A stretch of 36,777 nucleotides of DNA, from positions 1 to 36,777 of IMG/VR virus record IMGVR_UViG_3300046171_000158. One strand, given 5' to 3'. The stretch's first letter is position 1; the number at the start of each line of letters is the position of its first letter. The position numbers and the translations under genes were made by a program. The notes below the pieces were generated by a model. It had not been told where the DNA came from and did not search any database. It saw only the letters and a program-made list of their open reading frames with translations. Positions 6,049 through 13,721 of this stretch are shown piece by piece. Origin of the DNA: a virus.

Positions 6049-6677
6049 AGCCCGTCCAGTGTTCCATGTTCCATCCAGTAGCTGATAAGGTCTTCCTGCT
6101 CTTGGGTCCAGAATGGTTGCTCACGAAACCATTTCTTCATTGGTCGGTCAGATTTTGATCCATTGCAGAATTTGCAGCAACAAACAAGGTTGTTTACAAC
6201 GCTCATGCTGCCTCCCTTAGATCTAGCGAGAATGTGATCCAGCGTGTCACCGGGCTGGCCACAGTAGGCGCAGCGATTGTCCCACTCGTCAAGTATTTGA
6301 CGCCTAAACCTATGCTTGCTTACTTTTTTGGGTACAAGCTCTGACCCTATGATTTCATGGCCAACGAATCCACCACTTAGTGGAACGACTTGCATATCGA
6401 AACTTACTATTTCTTCCGTAAGTTCCTCTAATCTTGATGCGAAGATTTCACTGAACTCTTCGGGATCCTGGTCTTCCTTTGCTGAGGTCAGGAACATGAT
6501 TGTTGCAGTCGTTAGGTAGCGTTTTTCTACTTGATAAGAGACGCCATTCTCGGCTGATCTCATGGGACACTTTCTGGGATCACACACCCATCCGTTTTTC
6601 CCGTGAGTCATCTGGTCTATAGGCAGATATTCTCTGCACAGACTGCTCCTTCTGCATTGCCTGAACTCAGCTGCCAC
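6045..6677 (-). CDS. HNH endonuclease (210 aa)
   Basis: The HNH core is clear: CAYCGQPGDTLDHILARSKG with the DH pair, then NNLVCCCKFCNGSKSDR, giving the N of HNH and two CxxC zinc pairs. The N-terminal 40 residues carry further cysteines (QCRRSSLCREY, then CDPRKC) that may form a second zinc site; the middle (about 50-125) is unassigned. The start is GTG 6677, directly preceded by an in-frame TGA. HNH nucleases often assist terminase cutting in cos-type phages, but this one lies far from terL in the linear order, next to dcd. It may instead be a homing-type or recombination nuclease. It ends tail-to-tail with plus-strand genes. Confidence 0.85.
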   Translation of the reverse strand: MAAEFRQCRRSSLCREYLPIDQMTHGKNGWVCDPRKCPMRSAENGVSYQVEKRYLTTATIMFLTSAKEDQDPEEFSEIFASRLEELTEEIVSFDMQVVPLSGGFVGHEIIGSELVPKKVSKHRFRRQILDEWDNRCAYCGQPGDTLDHILARSKGGSMSVVNNLVCCCKFCNGSKSDRPMKKWFREQPFWTQEQEDLISYWMEHGTLDGL

Positions 6678-6722
6678 TCACTGCTGCCATCAGGCTTCTT
6701 AATGCTAGCCAAGGGGTTTGCT

Positions 6723-7241
6723 TTAACCTTTACTGCCCTGAACCGCTGCGTCACCGTTGTAGCGACCCGTTTTTGAATAACTATTTACAGGAACCTCGCT
6801 CATTCTCATAAACACAATCTGCCCGATCTTCAGCCCAGGGTATAGCGGAAGATCGTAATGACGCCTTACGTTTACCAATTCGAGGGTAAGTTTACTGTTA
6901 CAGAAACCTGGGTCGATCCACCCAGCAAGCAGATTTTCGTATCCCTCCCTAGCCCTACTTGATTTCAGCGCAAACTGAGCGCAAATGTGATCAGGTATTT
7001 GTTTAAAGGTTTCATGCGTCTCGGCCAAGACAAACTCTCCTGGGGTCAACCGATAAGGGTTTTTTTCTGTTCTGTTGGAAATGTCAACATGAAGCAGGTC
7101 TTTTTGCCCAGCGACTTCAATCATCAGCCCACTGCCAAGCCTCACGTCAAGCGAGGCCGGGTTGATCAGGTCTTCTGACCAGTCTTCCATTGCTCCGCCG
7201 TGGCAAAGCGATACAATCTCGAAATCACAAAGAACAGTCAA
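6723..7241 (-). CDS. dcd: dCTP deaminase / dUTPase-fold enzyme
   Basis: This is the trimeric dUTPase-fold family that converts dCTP to dUTP, or in bifunctional members to dUMP. Visible family marks are NPASLDVRLG near the N-terminus, then FALKSSRAREG, then GWIDPGFCNSKLTLELVN with the catalytic Glu in LEL, then PLYPGLKIGQIVF, and the C-terminal YNGDAAVQGSKG loop that closes over the nucleotide. The C-terminus ending in Q-G-S-K-G resembles the bifunctional DCD-DUT type more than the E. coli type. No ATG fits; TTG 7241 gives MTVLCDFEI, matching the usual family start, while TTG 7247 adds two residues. Product would be dUTP or dUMP feeding ThyX. It lies 12 bases after the endolysin stop. Confidence 0.85.
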   Translation of the reverse strand: MTVLCDFEIVSLCHGGAMEDWSEDLINPASLDVRLGSGLMIEVAGQKDLLHVDISNRTEKNPYRLTPGEFVLAETHETFKQIPDHICAQFALKSSRAREGYENLLAGWIDPGFCNSKLTLELVNVRRHYDLPLYPGLKIGQIVFMRMSEVPVNSYSKTGRYNGDAAVQGSKG

Positions 7242-7253
7242 AAACAAATCAAA

Positions 7254-8322
7254 TTAGTAGTTCCAGCGTACCTTAGGACCGCCCTCTCGAATGCCTAGAT
7301 GGACGAATCCCTTGCTAGAGCCATAGCCAAGGCTGTGCGGCCAATTTTGGTCACACCATTCTTGTACTGCATAAATGTCAGCGCCTTGCACATAGAAATC
7401 AACAGCGCCCTCTCCCGGCACTGGGTAGAGGTGCTCTGACCCGCTAGCACCACCAACCGATCTGTTTATCTCTGGCGGCCTGTACCCAGACGTGATGATG
7501 ATTGGCTTGCTTCCAAATTTGACGCGAACACGCTCTAAGGAATGCCGCCAGCTCAGCGGCCATGTCCACTTGGTATTGATGCTCGAAACGCCTTGCCTCT
7601 TGGCCAAGCGCAAACTCACCTAGCGTGATGTGTGGTGTCAGCCGGGTGCTAAATGGTGACTCAGGCCGGATCTTGGCGGGTTCTGGTGCTGCAGCTTGTT
7701 CACCAGCCCATAGCTGGCCTTCTGCTTTGCGCCTGCGGGTTAGGCCAGCTTCAAACGTGCTGCCCGGATTACAGTAGAGCAGCAATGCCGCCGGCACGCT
7801 TTTGTAAGTCCGCTCACGCAAGCAACGGCTGATCGTCTCGAAGCCGTCTTGGCCGTAAAAGTAGCTTCCCAGATTAAATGCAAAACTGATCAGCGCCGAT
7901 TGCTGATGCTCCTTCATGGCTGACCAGTAAGGGATGGATCTAGCCAGGTTTACGATGATGCCATCAATCGTTTTTTGTAGCAGCGCATCCCCGTCTTCTT
8001 GGCTGATCCGGTCGCCAGGAACTACCGGTGAACCGTCAGCCTTCGTCGTATTCCCCCAGCCCAGTGACCACACCCCGGCAGGACATATGTATGCGTCATG
8101 GTGAAACGATTCAAAGTGCTTTATAAGCTCAATTCCAGCTTGATAGTTGCGTTGTTTGCCGGACTGGCTCCAAACCGCGAACCACGGCCTGTCTCGCCGC
8201 ATTGCAACGTCGTACCCGTTCTCTTTAATATCAGCTTCCAAAAGCTGAATTGCCGCCATTTGATGGGGCAAGCCTCTGTAATATCTGAAAAGTTGATCAA
8301 ATGTGATCGGTTTACTGTTCAT
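7254..8322 (-). CDS. Two-domain endolysin: GH24 muramidase plus M15 peptidase (frame broken near 7538)
   Basis: This wall-degrading enzyme acts at lysis. After an N-terminal region (1-60), residues about 61-205 are a GH24 lysozyme domain: KHFESFHHDAY, then PAGVWSLGWGNT. The usual E-x8-D/C-x5-T triad appears as E71, C80, S86. The C-terminal domain is an M15A-type D-Ala peptidase: ITSGYRPPEINRSVGG, GSEHLYPV, GAVDFYVQG and GFVHLG supply the zinc His/Asp/His. The frame stops at 7444 because of an extra base near 7538 (family AAFLERVRVKFG is read as AAFL, then RVRVKFG in the next frame). Repair gives 355 aa. ATG 8322 (or 8325) overlaps the upstream gene by 11-14 bases; a longer start at 8439 is rejected for overlap. 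Confidence 0.85.
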
Positions 8323-8686
8323 CATTCCAGGGCGATTTGATATGCAGGTCGTCGATTTTGGCGGGTGGCATGACTGGCGGCTGTGATTCATGCCATCGCT
8401 TAACCTCAGCATCGATTCGAGGCTGTAATGTTGCCTCAAACTTGCGACGTTGAATCTCGCGCTTCAATCCTTCAAGCGGCGATCTTGTCGAGAATCTCAG
8501 CAACCACCGCCCGTCAGAAGGGATCAGCCCTTTTTTCCCTTCAAAGCTCGCAGCGCATGAAAAATAAGCCTGGATCACGCTGTTGTCGCGCATCGGGGAT
8601 AGCGCAATAACTTCTGAAGCAGCAGCGATTACGATCCAAGTGATCGGCGATGCCAGAATTTCTTCAATGCTCATCGGTCGCTCCAT
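8312..8686 (-). CDS. Lysis-cassette membrane protein, possible holin (124 aa)
   Basis: It sits directly before the endolysin and overlaps its start, a usual holin position. Residues about 14-32 (PITWIVIAAASEVIALSPM) could form one membrane segment, preceded by the acidic SIEEIL. The rest is soluble and charged: FEGKKGLIPSDGRW, a helical region and a proline-rich acidic tail. It is longer than most single-span holins and has an internal acidic residue in the membrane segment, so holin is only a positional guess. The start is ATG 8686 or 8674. Confidence 0.5.
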   Translation of the reverse strand: MERPMSIEEILASPITWIVIAAASEVIALSPMRDNSVIQAYFSCAASFEGKKGLIPSDGRWLLRFSTRSPLEGLKREIQRRKFEATLQPRIDAEVKRWHESQPPVMPPAKIDDLHIKSPWNDEQ

Positions 8687-8701
8687 CAGTTCAGATAAAT
8701 T

Positions 8702-8980
8702 CTAATCCTTCCCCGCTTCTAGAGCCGTAATTCGGTTGCCTTGCTCGTTCAGTAATTTGTAGATCGCGGCACGGTCAGCCTTCATGTCCAGATGTAGCTC
8801 TTGAAGAGCAGTGCCAATCTGTTCGACAGCGCCAGTAAGTTTGGCCAGCGCAATCATCGTTTCTCTCAGCTCATCACGAGACCGTTGAGCGTTGTCCTGC
8901 CGCCGGTTTTGACGGCTTAGAGCCCGATCCCCGAAAATCGCCAGTGACGCTGCAGCCAGCGGAGCAACAATGTCAATCAC
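8702..8980 (-). CDS. Small N-anchored coiled-coil protein of the lysis region (92 aa)
   Basis: An N-terminal hydrophobic stretch (IDIVAPLAAASLAIFGDRAL, residues 2-21) is followed by a basic switch (RQNRRQDNAQRSRDE) and a long heptad-like helix ending NRITALEAGKD. The layout, one short membrane anchor with a cytoplasmic or periplasmic coiled coil, is seen in small holins and inner-membrane spanins. The location between tail and endolysin genes supports a lysis role. No lipoprotein partner is visible. I cannot decide between holin and spanin. Confidence 0.6.
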   Translation of the reverse strand: MIDIVAPLAAASLAIFGDRALSRQNRRQDNAQRSRDELRETMIALAKLTGAVEQIGTALQELHLDMKADRAAIYKLLNEQGNRITALEAGKD

Positions 8981-9003
8981 AGTTTAAAGCGCTCCTGGCT
9001 TTG

Positions 9004-9132
9004 TCATTTTAGGGGGTCCGGCCTGCCAGCAACAATCGCGACTGCACGGCGGTAAAACATGCAGTCGGTTTTGCCAGCCTCTCGGAGAGCTTTTTCAATC
9101 GCTCTCCAGTTTTCAAGTGTGCGCGGATCCAT
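9004..9132 (-). CDS. Small hypothetical protein (42 aa)
   Basis: An ATG follows the previous stop directly (TAAATGG) and the frame reads MDPRTLENWRAIEKALREAG, then CMFYRRAVAIVAGRPDPLK. The product looks like a helix-turn with a conserved-looking YRRAVAIVAG segment. I recall very short proteins of this type downstream of tail genes in cyanophages. It is below the usual ORF size cut-off; the start-stop junction and natural composition support it. Confidence 0.65.
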   Translation of the reverse strand: MDPRTLENWRAIEKALREAGKTDCMFYRRAVAIVAGRPDPLK

Positions 9133-10207
9133 TTAGCTGAAACGACCGTTTCCACGCGCCCAGTCGGCGGCCCAAACCTGTTCGGGAGTACGGCCTGAGC
9201 GGGTGTTGTCTTCGATGTAAAGACGGTACAGCTTGTGATCGCTTCCCCACCATCCACTTTCAGATGAGCTGAAAGCATCGCCGCCAAAACCCATGACGGC
9301 GTAAGGGGTTCTCACGCCTTGAGCACTGCCATTATTCGAGACCCCTTGGCCTAGATCAATACCGTGGGCCTGCTGATCCCATGCGGCAACAGTTTTTGTG
9401 CCAACTGTTCCATCATCAATTAACCACTTTTCACGCCATAGGGACGCTGAGGCATCCCAGTACCAGGCGTAACCAATGCGATAAATCGTGGCAGTTGATG
9501 GACTCGCGAGGACTGTTTGCGAGTTGGTGACATAGCTGTTACTCGAACCGCTGGTGCGGAAATCGGCAAACGCTCCTGTTTGGTCCCGCTTGACGCTAAT
9601 CCCAGCAGAACTAGCCGCGAGCCCAAAACCTGGATAACCCGAACCGCCTGGGACGGTGTTGGTCAAATTTCGATTAAATAGCTCTTTTTTGCTGCTGGTT
9701 CCTAATTTTATCCATACGCTCACGGTGTAACCGTGGGAGGGGTCATCAATAGGATAACGACCATCTCGCTCTGACTCGATGTAGCGTAGCCGCTTGGAGC
9801 CGTCTGTAATTGCATTTAGCCCGTTAAATGTCCCAGCGGGGTGATCAGGCTGGTCAGGAAACCAGAAATAAGGCGCAGCTCCACCTGCATAACCGATGCC
9901 TGCGCGATAGATGACCAGCCGCATCCTCCATATCAGTCGGCACCCCGCTTGCTCCAGGCCCCTTCTCGCGCAGCACATGATTCCCAATCAGAACCCCAGT
10001 CGTGGCGATGCCATTGTCTGTCAGTGAATAGAGTGCAGCGTTGTATGCGCTGGCAGTTGCAGCATTATTGGTGAGACCAGAAACGCTGTAGCTGTTCGCA
10101 GCATCGATCAGATACCTACCGCCAACATCAGGTAGCACTGGATCACGCTTCAGGAGCGGTAGCGTGGTATCAGTAAACGCGGTGCTCAGACGAGTGATAA
10201 GGGTCAT
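9133..10207 (-). CDS. Tail-associated protein with a LamG-like domain (frame broken near 9924)
   Basis: The N-terminus (MTLITRLSTAFTDTTLPLLK, then GRYLIDAANSYSVSGLTNN) is read from ATG 10207 and stops at 9854. From about 9925 the next frame continues with LVIYRAGIGYAGG and runs to 9133. An extra G near 9924 (GCGGCTGG) explains it; repaired length is 357 aa. The second part has concanavalin/LamG features: YTVSVWIKLGTSS, KKELFNR, a strand-rich middle and DHKLYRLYIEDNTRSG. Such beta-sandwich proteins lie on tails and may bind host polysaccharide. It is placed between a hydrolase fibre and the lysis genes. Confidence 0.65.
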
Positions 10208-10213
10208 TGAGGA

Positions 10214-13200
10214 TTACCAGCCTTGAGTGAGGATGAAATTGGCGACCAAAAACCGGACAAATTCCTTCCCATAGGTCGAAAGATGAACATTATCGGCGAA
10301 CATTGCCCTTGGCATGTAACCATTGCCAACGTCCCACTCATTATAGGCATTGGCTACGTCAATGCTTCCGTCCTGGTTAAACACATCGTTGCCAGGAGTG
10401 GCGCTACCAATGGAGCCAACAGTGGCTGTGATCGCCGCGCTGTTGCCGATTGCTCCGGCTGGGATCGTCACGGTGTCAGAGGCCGCATAATTATGGCCGG
10501 GCTCCCTGATCCAGATAGCGGTTGCAACGCCTCCTGATGCAACAACGCCTAGGCGCAGAGCAACGCCACTGCCATCAGTGGTCGTGTCAACGCTGGCAGT
10601 GTTCTGGGTGCCGCTGGTGCCATTATTAACTAGCGTGACGGCAGTGACGCCTGAAGTCGTTGTTTGACGAAAGCTGGCATTAGCGCCAAGCCCATCCCAC
10701 GCGTACGGAGATGTTGAACTCGAATAAATAGCAGGATAGTTGCTGTTAAACCAAGCCTTAAAGCTGCTAACTGACAATGAAGAATTGCCGTTCAAAGAAG
10801 CATCGATAATGCTTAAATAGCGGTCACTGTAGTTATTAATATAAGCTTGCTCTACCACATCAGTAGTTTTAACAACGGTTCCATAATCATTTATATTGCT
10901 GATAGCTTTTGTGCTGCTGGCTACTGCATTTAGCATCACATACTTTTTGCTTAATGCCGTTAAGCCTTGATTAATTATGGCGTCAAGAACGATCATTTCC
11001 ATCGTCGCTGGGTCGTCTCCGCCTGAACCGTGTGGGCCAAAGGGCCAAAGGATTTGAATGGAGTTAAGTAGATCTTCCATATTAGTTTGCGGATAACTTT
11101 GATCCGTCCCAAAGCCGTTATTAGTAATTGGCACGACTTTTTGGGGACCGTTCACAGTCACTGCATCACCTGCAGTTTCTCTTTCAAAGTAATAACCACT
11201 ATTGACGTAAAAATCAAGCGAAACAGATGACAGCGCAGACACATTGCTGGCGCTTAAGGTTAATGCTGTGCCCGAAATACCAGTAACCGTAGTGCCTAAT
11301 ATTATTTTGTCTTCATTGCCATCTGTTTGCTTGACCAACATTCCGATTGCTATTCCTGTTGCGTCTGCCACTGCAATAGTGGGTGCGTCTGCGCTACCTG
11401 TTCCCGTGGTCGTTACTGATGACGCTGTTTGGCGTTTAATTTTGCCAATCACACCCCCCACCCGCTGGCGTGGCATCTTGGCAATAAAGTTACTGTACTC
11501 AAACGGATCAAGATTTAACCCTTTTTCAGTTGCAAAATCTGTATAGATTGCAGCTCGCATATTATTGACTGTTGTATTCCCAGATGCGTTAATTTGCCCT
11601 CCTGGCACTTCAACAGTCCAGCCTGCAGCTCCCATCTGCATGGCGATAACAATTGAGCTGAGACCCCCGCTGCCTTGGTTGCGGAATGCGCGGCTATACC
11701 CCGTTTCGCCTGCATCTATAAATGACTGCTCAGTGGTACTCACTCCAAATGTTCCCGACATCGAGTCACCCCAAAGCGTCAGATCACTGGTGCCAAGCGC
11801 CGGAGCTGAACGACTGCCGTCTGCGTCCATAACATACCGTTCTGATGCCCCATTTCGGGTGGTAAAAAATAATATTCGCTTTTGAGTTTCATCAGTAAGC
11901 GAGATGCCGAAGTTGTCGCCTTGTGTTGTCAGCTGACTTTCGATGCCATTGTAGTAACGATAAATTTGATGGTTTGTACCGTCAGAACGTGACTCAAACA
12001 ACCCTAGCGACCCACCCGCTATGCTGTTAGAAGTTACAGCTAACCGCTCCCCCCTAATCGTCAATTCATCAAAATCAGCCTTGGGAAAATAATGTTTACC
12101 TGATGTAAGAATAGCGCGGGAAATTCGATTGTTATCGTCTAACTCAACTTCTGCATAAGCTTCATAGCCTAGTTCTGTTTTCGTGGCAACTGCTCCGTTA
12201 ACATCAAACGATCCATCAGATTTAAGGCCATATCCAACACGCCCCGCAGAATCTAAAACTACTTTATAATACCCCGATCCATCCGTGTAAGATAAATCTT
12301 CTTCTGAAGATGAGCTGCCAACAAACGCAGATGAATTGGTCCTAATTGATTCTTCTGCAATCCATACCTGACCTGCTTCATTCCATTCAAATTTGACGTT
12401 ATCTGCCGCACCTCGATCAACTTCAATGCCTGCGCTGCCTAATGAAACTCCATTGCCTGATTCTCCCTTGTTCAGGAGAATTGTATTGTCTTCAATAGTA
12501 AGGTTAGTTACTTCAATAGTAACGGTTTCGCCTTGGACCAATAAATCACCCTCAATAGTGACATCACTTTTAAAAGTGCTATCGCCTTGAAAAGTGCTAT
12601 CGTTTTCAAATAAAGCTTTTATGATCGCAACGGTTCCATCATTTTTGATTCCCCAAGCAATACGACCGAAAGTGTCAACTTCAACCCGCGCATAGTCAGA
12701 TCCATCTGCAAGACTAACATCTTCTTGAACTTTTGCGGCGTCCAAGTTAATGTTGCCACTTGGCACATCAAACGATCCATCATCCTTAAGACCATATCCA
12801 ATTTGACCTGCAGAATCAACAACGGCATGGCTGTATCCTGAACCATCCGTGTAACTGTCGTCATCTTCAACCTCGGCGCTGCCAATCCGTAGCGGGTTAA
12901 ATGTGTCGTTTAAAAATGCAGCTGCAAATCGTGTTCCAGTCGCAAAAGTAACATCACTTGTATAGCTTTGATTTGAAACAAATGAATATGTGGTGCCGCT
13001 ACGGCTAAGTGTTCCGTAGACCGTACCGAGCACGCCTGTGATGCTGGTACCGTCTGTCAGATAGGACGAATCAGCAACGCTGACAGTCAGTGGGCCAGTG
13101 CTGCCTGCGGTAAGCGTTGCCGGTGCTGTCAGTAAAACAGACGCGGTGCCTTCAACCAGCGCAAAAACTCGTTGAACTTCGGCGACAACTTCCGCCCACG

Positions 13201-13474
13201 GCGTTCCGCTCATCTCTGACCAATTGTTGCCGTCATAAATGCTTAATACCTGTGTGCTCGGCCTAAACCATAGTGTTTGCTTTGCTGGTGTAGATGGAGC
13301 AGTCTCAGCAATCTTGACGCCACCAACCCGCTGAATGTTGCCCGCTGAATCCTTACAAGAAAGAAACGCACCTTCTTCGTTGTAGTTAAGTGCTAGCTCG
13401 CCATCAGCAAGTTGTGCAGCAGTAGGGCGCTTGTCCTCTACGTTGCTGTTCTTAAGAATTAGCTGTACTGCCAT
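10214..13474 (-). CDS. Tail fibre with C-terminal SGNH/GDSL hydrolase (1086 aa)
   Basis: The N-terminus (QLILKNSNVEDKRPTAAQLA, then NYNEEGAFLSCKD) resembles the particle-attachment start of cyanophage fibres. Residues about 100-470 are repeat-rich beta structure with a recurring YTDGSGY...VVDSAG...GYGLK.DGSFDV unit. From about 560 a SGNH hydrolase begins: LWGDSMSG has the nucleophile S571, and the closing block ADNVHLSTYG near the C-terminus supplies D1061 and H1064. About 490 residues lie between; two segments look like inserted beta domains (roughly 690-760 and 940-1020, the latter rich in TTSGVTAVTLVNNG-like sequence). The enzyme probably deacylates a surface glycan of the host. It lies downstream of the 1305-aa tail protein. 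Confidence 0.75.
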   Translation of the reverse strand: MAVQLILKNSNVEDKRPTAAQLADGELALNYNEEGAFLSCKDSAGNIQRVGGVKIAETAPSTPAKQTLWFRPSTQVLSIYDGNNWSEMSGTPWAEVVAEVQRVFALVEGTASVLLTAPATLTAGSTGPLTVSVADSSYLTDGTSITGVLGTVYGTLSRSGTTYSFVSNQSYTSDVTFATGTRFAAAFLNDTFNPLRIGSAEVEDDDSYTDGSGYSHAVVDSAGQIGYGLKDDGSFDVPSGNINLDAAKVQEDVSLADGSDYARVEVDTFGRIAWGIKNDGTVAIIKALFENDSTFQGDSTFKSDVTIEGDLLVQGETVTIEVTNLTIEDNTILLNKGESGNGVSLGSAGIEVDRGAADNVKFEWNEAGQVWIAEESIRTNSSAFVGSSSSEEDLSYTDGSGYYKVVLDSAGRVGYGLKSDGSFDVNGAVATKTELGYEAYAEVELDDNNRISRAILTSGKHYFPKADFDELTIRGERLAVTSNSIAGGSLGLFESRSDGTNHQIYRYYNGIESQLTTQGDNFGISLTDETQKRILFFTTRNGASERYVMDADGSRSAPALGTSDLTLWGDSMSGTFGVSTTEQSFIDAGETGYSRAFRNQGSGGLSSIVIAMQMGAAGWTVEVPGGQINASGNTTVNNMRAAIYTDFATEKGLNLDPFEYSNFIAKMPRQRVGGVIGKIKRQTASSVTTTGTGSADAPTIAVADATGIAIGMLVKQTDGNEDKIILGTTVTGISGTALTLSASNVSALSSVSLDFYVNSGYYFERETAGDAVTVNGPQKVVPITNNGFGTDQSYPQTNMEDLLNSIQILWPFGPHGSGGDDPATMEMIVLDAIINQGLTALSKKYVMLNAVASSTKAISNINDYGTVVKTTDVVEQAYINNYSDRYLSIIDASLNGNSSLSVSSFKAWFNSNYPAIYSSSTSPYAWDGLGANASFRQTTTSGVTAVTLVNNGTSGTQNTASVDTTTDGSGVALRLGVVASGGVATAIWIREPGHNYAASDTVTIPAGAIGNSAAITATVGSIGSATPGNDVFNQDGSIDVANAYNEWDVGNGYMPRAMFADNVHLSTYGKEFVRFLVANFILTQGW
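12209..12870 (-). repeat. Direct repeats in the tail fibre gene
   Basis: A block of about 90-100 bases encoding YTDGSGY through GYGLKxDGSFDV occurs near 12209-12300 and again near 12766-12870. Both share stretches such as ACATCAAACGATCCATCA on the plus strand. A more diverged third unit (SLADGSDYARVEVDTFGR) lies between. They encode successive fibre-shaft repeats. Confidence 0.7.
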
Positions 13475-13490
13475 GACTATCCAGTCGAGG

Positions 13491-13513
13491 GGACACGGAC
13501 ATTCGCCGTGTCC
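13491..13513. other. Inverted repeat upstream of the hydrolase fibre gene
   Basis: GGACACGG (13491-13498) and CCGTGTCC (13506-13513) make a perfect 8-bp stem with a 7-base loop, 17 bases before the fibre ATG on the minus strand. No U-tract follows on that strand. It could be an RNA processing or translation-control hairpin. Confidence 0.6.
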
Positions 13514-13522
13514 TTATTGTAG

Positions 13523-13690
13523 TCAAGCTTCGGTAACTGTTCCGCCAGCAGCAACAAACTCTTCCAGCAAGTCGTGCAGGTAATTGTGAGCTTCATTTAG
13601 TGAATCTGGATAGGTTGCCCATCCAGTGCCATCATCAAACTGTACGCGGATAAGGCCCGTTTGATCAGATTCTGCTGAAACAACTTTCAT
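13523..13690 (-). CDS. Small hypothetical protein (55 aa)
   Basis: It lies between two large fibre genes and starts at ATG 13690 with AAGGGG eight bases upstream, a good ribosome binding site. The product MKVVSAESDQTGLIRVQFDD, then GWATYPDSLNEAHNYLHDLL, then a small acidic end, reads as a strand pair followed by a helix. It is too short for an ORF cut-off but has natural composition. It may be a tail-fibre chaperone given its neighbours; that is a guess. Confidence 0.65.
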   Translation of the reverse strand: MKVVSAESDQTGLIRVQFDDGTGWATYPDSLNEAHNYLHDLLEEFVAAGGTVTEA

Positions 13691-13721
13691 AGCGATGCCC
13701 CTTACTAAGTCTCTATTGTAA

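Noticed and set aside
8323-8439. Longer endolysin start at 8439
   Set aside because: It would overlap the upstream membrane protein by 128 bases and adds unnatural sequence; ATG 8322 overlaps by 11.
11244-11546. Plus-strand reading frames inside the fibre, tip and tape measure genes
   Set aside because: They are antisense shadows of long supported genes with no start signals or coupled neighbours.
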